DNA of 64,000 bases from Caballeronia sordidicola (GTDB taxonomy: Bacteria; Pseudomonadota; Gammaproteobacteria; Burkholderiales; Burkholderiaceae), in contig NZ_FCOC02000002.1 in assembly GCF_001544455.2 (NCBI RefSeq), positions 1 to 64,000 on the forward strand. Direction: 5' to 3'. The position numbers and the translations under genes are program-made. The notes beneath the pieces are model-generated. The model was not told the origin of the DNA. It made no database searches and was given only the letters and a program-made list of their open reading frames with translations. Positions within the stretch are counted from its first letter, which is position 1; each line of letters starts with the position of its first letter. This document shows positions 60,460-64,000 of the stretch, piece by piece.

Positions 60460-60688
60460 GGCACTCTCTTCCTACGATTAACGTTTCGGCGCTTGCAAAG
60501 CCTTGAATTATAGCCGCAAACGATCGGCGGCCCCTTAAATTCGGCCCCGCGCGAGCGGCCTTGCAACCCTGTGCAACAGGTCGGCGCAGGTTTTCGATTG
60601 TTGAAACGGGACATGCGTGAATAATTCGCACATGCCGCATCGAGGACTTATTTTGTGGCGGCATCGACTGTTTTAAAGACCGGCCGCC

Positions 60689-61336
60689 TCAAACCTCTGA
60701 TCGGCGGCGCCACGTCAGCCAGCGTTCGCGTCCGGCAAAGACGCTGATCGAGCCGGTGACATCGTGCTCTTCAACCAGTTCGAAATGCGGCACGAGCAAC
60801 GCATCGAGCGCGTTTCTTTCGATACCGAACGGCGGCCCCTTGGCTGTCGCGCCAAGGAAATAGAAGCCGGCGAGCAACGCGCCGGGGCGCAGCAGCGCAG
60901 CCATGCGCGTGGCGTAATCCGGCCATCGCTCACGCGGCAAGGCGCAAAGAAACGCGCGCTCGTAGATCCAGTCAGGCGCAAAAGGCGGTTGATACGCGAA
61001 GAAGTCAGCCTGTTCGACGACGTCCGCATGTTGCTCACCCAGTTGCAGGCGAGCCGCGCTCACAGCGCTCGGAGAAAAATCGATGGCCTTGACCTGCCAT
61101 TTCTCCTGCGCAAGCCAAAGTGCTTCGTACGCGCTGCCGCAACCAGGAATCAGAACGCTCCGTAAAGTAACCGGCTGTTCGAGCGCAAATGTCTGAAACG
61201 CCTCGGGCACGCCAGCCTGATCCCAGGGCATGAACGACCGGTCGAAACGTTCGTCCCAGAACTCGGGCGAGTTGGCGTCGCGCGTAGCGAACTCGGCCGC
61301 AATCGTGGGTGAGGCTGGTTTGGGGTCATCGACCAC
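60689..61336 (-). CDS. TPMT-like SAM-dependent methyltransferase
   Basis: A 215-residue methyltransferase resembling thiopurine methyltransferase. An N-terminal FWDERFDRSFMPWDQAGVPE is followed by the SAM loop LIPGCGSAYEALWLAQ (about 62-77). The acidic SAM residue is in VKAIDFSPSAV, and YERAFLCALPRERW is near 130. The natural acceptor is unknown. It starts with GTG three bases after the ubiB stop, so it is translationally coupled to ubiB. Confidence 0.85.
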   Translation of the reverse strand: MVDDPKPASPTIAAEFATRDANSPEFWDERFDRSFMPWDQAGVPEAFQTFALEQPVTLRSVLIPGCGSAYEALWLAQEKWQVKAIDFSPSAVSAARLQLGEQHADVVEQADFFAYQPPFAPDWIYERAFLCALPRERWPDYATRMAALLRPGALLAGFYFLGATAKGPPFGIERNALDALLVPHFELVEEHDVTGSISVFAGRERWLTWRRRSEV

Positions 61337-61339
61337 GCT

Positions 61340-62920
61340 CTATCCTCCTCCGTAAGCAAACACCTGCCAAAACTCGGCAATCACAGCGCCAGCGCCCACC
61401 GCCAGGCCGAAAATCAGCAGCGCCTGCAATAACCGGTTGGTCCGCTTCTGCTCAAGCAGGATCATGCGCATGAGTTCGTCGTTGCCGCCGCGCGGTGAAT
61501 CATGCTGACTTGCCAGCACCTGATGGATGAGCCGCGGCAATTGGGGCATCGTCTTGCTCCATTGCGGAGCTTCCAGCTTCAGCCGTTCATACCAGCCGCG
61601 CCAGCCGACCTGCTCGTTCATCCAGCGTTCAAGGTACGGCTTGGCGGTCTTCCACAAATCGAGTTCGGGATCGAGCGAACGGCCAAGACCCTCCACGTTC
61701 AGCATGGTTTTCTGCAACAAGACAAGCTGCGGCTGGATCTCGACGTTGAAGCGGCGCGACGTGGAAAAAAGCCGCATCAGCACCTGTCCGAGCGAAATAT
61801 CCTTCAGCGCGCGGTCGAAGTACGGCTCGCACACGGCGCGAATGGCGCTCTCGAGTTCCTCGACGCGCGTGGTCGGCGGCACCCAGCCCGATTCCAGATG
61901 AAGCGTGGCGACGCGATGATAGTCGCGCTTGAAAAACGCCAGAAAGTTCTGCGCGAGATAGTTTTTATCGAAGTCGGAAAGCGCGCCCACAATGCCGAAA
62001 TCCAGCGCGATATACCGCCCGAACGTTTCTTCCGCCAGACTCACCTGGATGTTTCCCGGATGCATGTCGGCGTGAAAAAAACCGTCGCGGAATACCTGCG
62101 TAAAGAAAATCTCGACGCCTTCCTGCGCCAGCTTGGGGATATCGACGCCGGCCGCCCGGAGCACTTCCACCTGACTGATCGGCACGCCGACCATTCGCTC
62201 CATGACGAGCACGGTGGGAGCCGAATAGTCCCAGTACATCTCGGGCACCATCAGCAGGTCGAGACCCGCGAAATTGCGCCGCAACTGGCTGCCGTTCGCG
62301 GCTTCGCGCATCAGGTCGAGTTCGTCATGGAGATATTTGTCGAACTCGGCCACGACTTCCCGCGGCTTCAGGCGCTTGCCGTCTGCCCACAAACGCTCGG
62401 TCCAGTAAGCAATGTCGCGCAACAGGGCGAGATCCGAGTCGATCACCGGCAGCATGTTCGGACGCAACACCTTTACCGCGACCGGTTTGCCCGCATGCGC
62501 GCCCGTCTTGATCTTCGCGAAGTGCACTTGCGCAATGGACGCGCTCGCCACCGGCACGCGCTCGAAGTCGTCGAAGAGCACGCCGATAGGCGCGCCCAGC
62601 GACTTCTCCACAATCGCTATGGCAACGTCCGAATCGAACGGCGGCACTTGATCCTGCAGTTTCGCAAGCTCGTTCGCTATATCGACGGGCAGAAGATCGC
62701 GGCGCGTCGACAAAACCTGACCGAACTTCACGAAAATCGGCCCAAGGCTTTCCAGTGCAAGACGCAACCGCACACCGCGCGCAACATCGAACTTGCGTCC
62801 GAACGTGGTGAGACGCATCAGCAAACGAACGCGCCGATCCTGGATACCGCTCAGCACCAGTTCATCGAGCCCGAATCGCACTACCGTGAAAAAAATCTTG
62901 AGAAAACGCAGAAAGCGCAT
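61340..62920 (-). CDS. ubiB: Ubiquinone biosynthesis atypical kinase UbiB
   Basis: A 526-residue ABC1/COQ8-family ATPase required for ubiquinone synthesis. The family KxGQ motif is KFGQ (65-68), the alanine-rich loop is [13 protein letters not shown], the catalytic loop is [13 protein letters not shown] and the metal motif is LDFG. A C-terminal membrane anchor (about 495-520: [20 protein letters not shown]) is visible. It follows ubiJ by 11 bp. Confidence 0.95.
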   Translation of the reverse strand: MRFLRFLKIFFTVVRFGLDELVLSGIQDRRVRLLMRLTTFGRKFDVARGVRLRLALESLGPIFVKFGQVLSTRRDLLPVDIANELAKLQDQVPPFDSDVAIAIVEKSLGAPIGVLFDDFERVPVASASIAQVHFAKIKTGAHAGKPVAVKVLRPNMLPVIDSDLALLRDIAYWTERLWADGKRLKPREVVAEFDKYLHDELDLMREAANGSQLRRNFAGLDLLMVPEMYWDYSAPTVLVMERMVGVPISQVEVLRAAGVDIPKLAQEGVEIFFTQVFRDGFFHADMHPGNIQVSLAEETFGRYIALDFGIVGALSDFDKNYLAQNFLAFFKRDYHRVATLHLESGWVPPTTRVEELESAIRAVCEPYFDRALKDISLGQVLMRLFSTSRRFNVEIQPQLVLLQKTMLNVEGLGRSLDPELDLWKTAKPYLERWMNEQVGWRGWYERLKLEAPQWSKTMPQLPRLIHQVLASQHDSPRGGNDELMRMILLEQKRTNRLLQALLIFGLAVGAGAVIAEFWQVFAYGGG

Positions 62921-62931
62921 GGTTCAGCCCA

Positions 62932-63633
62932 TTACTTGCTCGTGCCGCGCGCCGAGGCGGCGGCGCCGGGCGCAGATGCGCCTCGGGCTTCGGCTTTTTG
63001 TTCGAGTCGCTCGATGCGTTTTTCGACGCGCGCAAGCGCGTCCCGGGCTGTCGACAGTTCGGCGTTGAATGTGTCGAGGGCGCTGCGGCGCACGAGTTGA
63101 GGTTGTTCGTCGAGCAGGTATTCCGCTACCGATTCAAGCAGATTGCGTCCCGAGCGGCGCGCTTGTTCGCCGGCCAGACGCACGGTGGAACCGATGCGGT
63201 GCGCGGGTCCGTCGCCAATCACGCGCGCCAGGTCTTCTTCCGGGTCCCATCGCAAATGCTCGGCGAGCTTCGCAATTGTTGTAGCGAACTCAGCATCGCC
63301 TTCAATGCGCACGTGTTTCATCACCGCCGCCTGGCCGCCCTGCATGAACGCAGGAATAGCGTCGGGCGGAACGGCGAGCGTGACGTCGAACGAAGTCTGG
63401 TTTTCGTCGATGGCGCCGATCAGCCCGTCTGGCTGGACCATTAGATACAGCGAGAATGGCGAAAGAACGAAACACGCGGTCTTGCCCGCGTAGGGAGAAA
63501 GACGCTCGCGAGCCCACGATTCGCGCGCGAGCACATGATTTGCAGCGGCCGCGAACGCCTTCGATGCGGTTCTGGCTGCGGCCTGGGGGGCAGAGGGGAC
63601 TGCGGGTTGGGCGAATTCGTCTGCGTGCGTCAT
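62932..63633 (-). CDS. ubiJ: Ubiquinone biosynthesis accessory factor UbiJ (SCP2 domain)
   Basis: A 233-residue protein with an SCP2-like lipid-binding domain (about 35-130) and a C-terminal coiled coil (about 185-220: FNAELSTARDALARVEKRIE), as in UbiJ, which scaffolds the soluble Ubi complex. Position directly before ubiB supports the call. The start at 63633 is chosen because the frame upstream lies in a terminator hairpin. The ends are Ala/Gly/Ser-rich. Confidence 0.88.
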   Translation of the reverse strand: MTHADEFAQPAVPSAPQAAARTASKAFAAAANHVLARESWARERLSPYAGKTACFVLSPFSLYLMVQPDGLIGAIDENQTSFDVTLAVPPDAIPAFMQGGQAAVMKHVRIEGDAEFATTIAKLAEHLRWDPEEDLARVIGDGPAHRIGSTVRLAGEQARRSGRNLLESVAEYLLDEQPQLVRRSALDTFNAELSTARDALARVEKRIERLEQKAEARGASAPGAAASARGTSK

Positions 63634-63644
63634 CGGCTCTGAGA

Positions 63645-63682
63645 TGAAAAAACCCGCACAAGCGGTCACTCGTGCGGGTTTC
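63645..63682 (-). terminator. Terminator between the Tim44-like gene and ubiJ
   Basis: The perfect stem AAACCCGCAC / GTGCGGGTTT has a 12-nt loop and is followed on the minus strand by TTTTTC. It lies 12 bp before the ubiJ start, so it may attenuate read-through into ubiJ-ubiB. Confidence 0.72.
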
Positions 63683-63798
63683 TATTCTACCTTTGCAACT
63701 GGCGTTATCGTTTGGCCGCAGTCACGCGAAACGCAACGTTGGCCATCCGGTCTAGCGGGCAAGCCTCGACGCCCGGCTTCCCGTGCCTGGCCGACGTG

Positions 63799-64000
63799 TC
63801 AGCTAACTTGCTGAATCCCGGCCAGCAGCCAGCCTTCGTTGCCATACTTCTGCTTCGACAGATTCCAGATCTCGACGAACGGCTCGGCCGCAGCACCTTC
63901 CGTTTCGCGAATCAGACCATGGAAACGCACGCTTGCGAGGCTTTCCGTACCGCGATCTTCCACGCCAAGAAGATCGGCGTTGAGTTGCACGACGTCGGTG
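63799..64000 (-). CDS. Tim44-like domain protein, C-terminal end (cut by window edge)
   Basis: The last 66 or so codons of a gene entering from the right. The visible part (TDVVQLNADLLGVEDRGTES, VRFHGLIRETEGAAAEPFVE, IWNLSKQKYGNEGWLLAGIQ) matches the end of bacterial Tim44-like proteins, which are membrane-linked and of unknown role. In related genomes such a gene often lies between ubiE and ubiJ. The start is outside the window. Confidence 0.78.
   Translation of the reverse strand, partial: TDVVQLNADLLGVEDRGTESLASVRFHGLIRETEGAAAEPFVEIWNLSKQKYGNEGWLLAGIQQVS

Overview
This looks like a chromosomal segment from a betaproteobacterium of the Burkholderiaceae, most like Paraburkholderia/Caballeronia. 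The DNA is GC-rich and densely coded. The gene groupings are ones I know from that family: pqiA-pqiA-pqiB-pqiC, a three-gene pnt transhydrogenase, dusB-fis-purH-ruvCAB, rplM-rpsI-erpA, pyrC-DUF3025-rnpB, gltIJKL, a FadN-type beta-oxidation operon, and ubiJ-ubiB-aspS-nudB-clsB. This is recognition from memory; no database search was possible. Nearly everything is core metabolism or housekeeping. I see no prophage, IS element, CRISPR array or tRNA gene.

Layout. 0-6 kb: a YceI-like gene running off the left edge, a cytochrome b561, the Pqi/MCE lipid-transport operon and a GST. 6-8.3 kb: a secreted HSL-type esterase and a TetR regulator, with three copies of one operator-like motif. 8.4-13.3 kb: mnmA and nudJ (minus strand), pntAA-pntAB-pntB (plus). 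13.3-14 kb: a small HigBA-type toxin-antitoxin module whose toxin gene is frameshifted. 14.2-24 kb: an RlmL-like methyltransferase, pepP-ubiH-like, dusB-fis, purH, ruvC, ruvA, ruvB. 24-28 kb: histidine phosphatase, dtd and tyrS (minus), a large perfect inverted repeat, then anmK. 28-31 kb: erpA, rpsI and rplM, a candidate anti-Shine-Dalgarno small RNA, an OsmC protein and rnpB. 31-34.7 kb: DUF3025, pyrC, a class II amidotransferase and a YegP protein. 34.7-43 kb: the gltIJKL importer next to glutamate dehydrogenase, a HypT-like LysR regulator and an Atm1-type exporter. 42.9-48 kb: a YciA-like thioesterase converging on a large PAS/LOV-like-GGDEF-EAL protein, a nitrate-reductase-associated protein and fdhD. 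48-55.3 kb: a beta-oxidation operon (TetR, acyl-CoA dehydrogenase, FadN-type bifunctional enzyme, thiolase, enoyl-CoA hydratase). 55.4-64 kb: clsB, nudB, aspS, DUF502, an FmdB zinc ribbon, a TPMT-like methyltransferase, ubiB, ubiJ and a Tim44-like protein cut by the right edge.

The most interesting non-coding signals are: (i) a compact promoter, CCUCCU-loop hairpin and terminator unit at 29.76-29.85 kb that looks like a CcsR/cuckoo-type anti-SD small RNA; (ii) three copies of ATCTACTNNNAGATAGAY around the esterase/TetR pair, one lying exactly in the 17-bp spacer of a consensus promoter; and (iii) a 23-bp perfect inverted repeat between tyrS and anmK. Among proteins, the 1062-residue GGDEF-EAL protein contains a PAS domain with the adduct-cysteine signature of LOV blue-light sensors.
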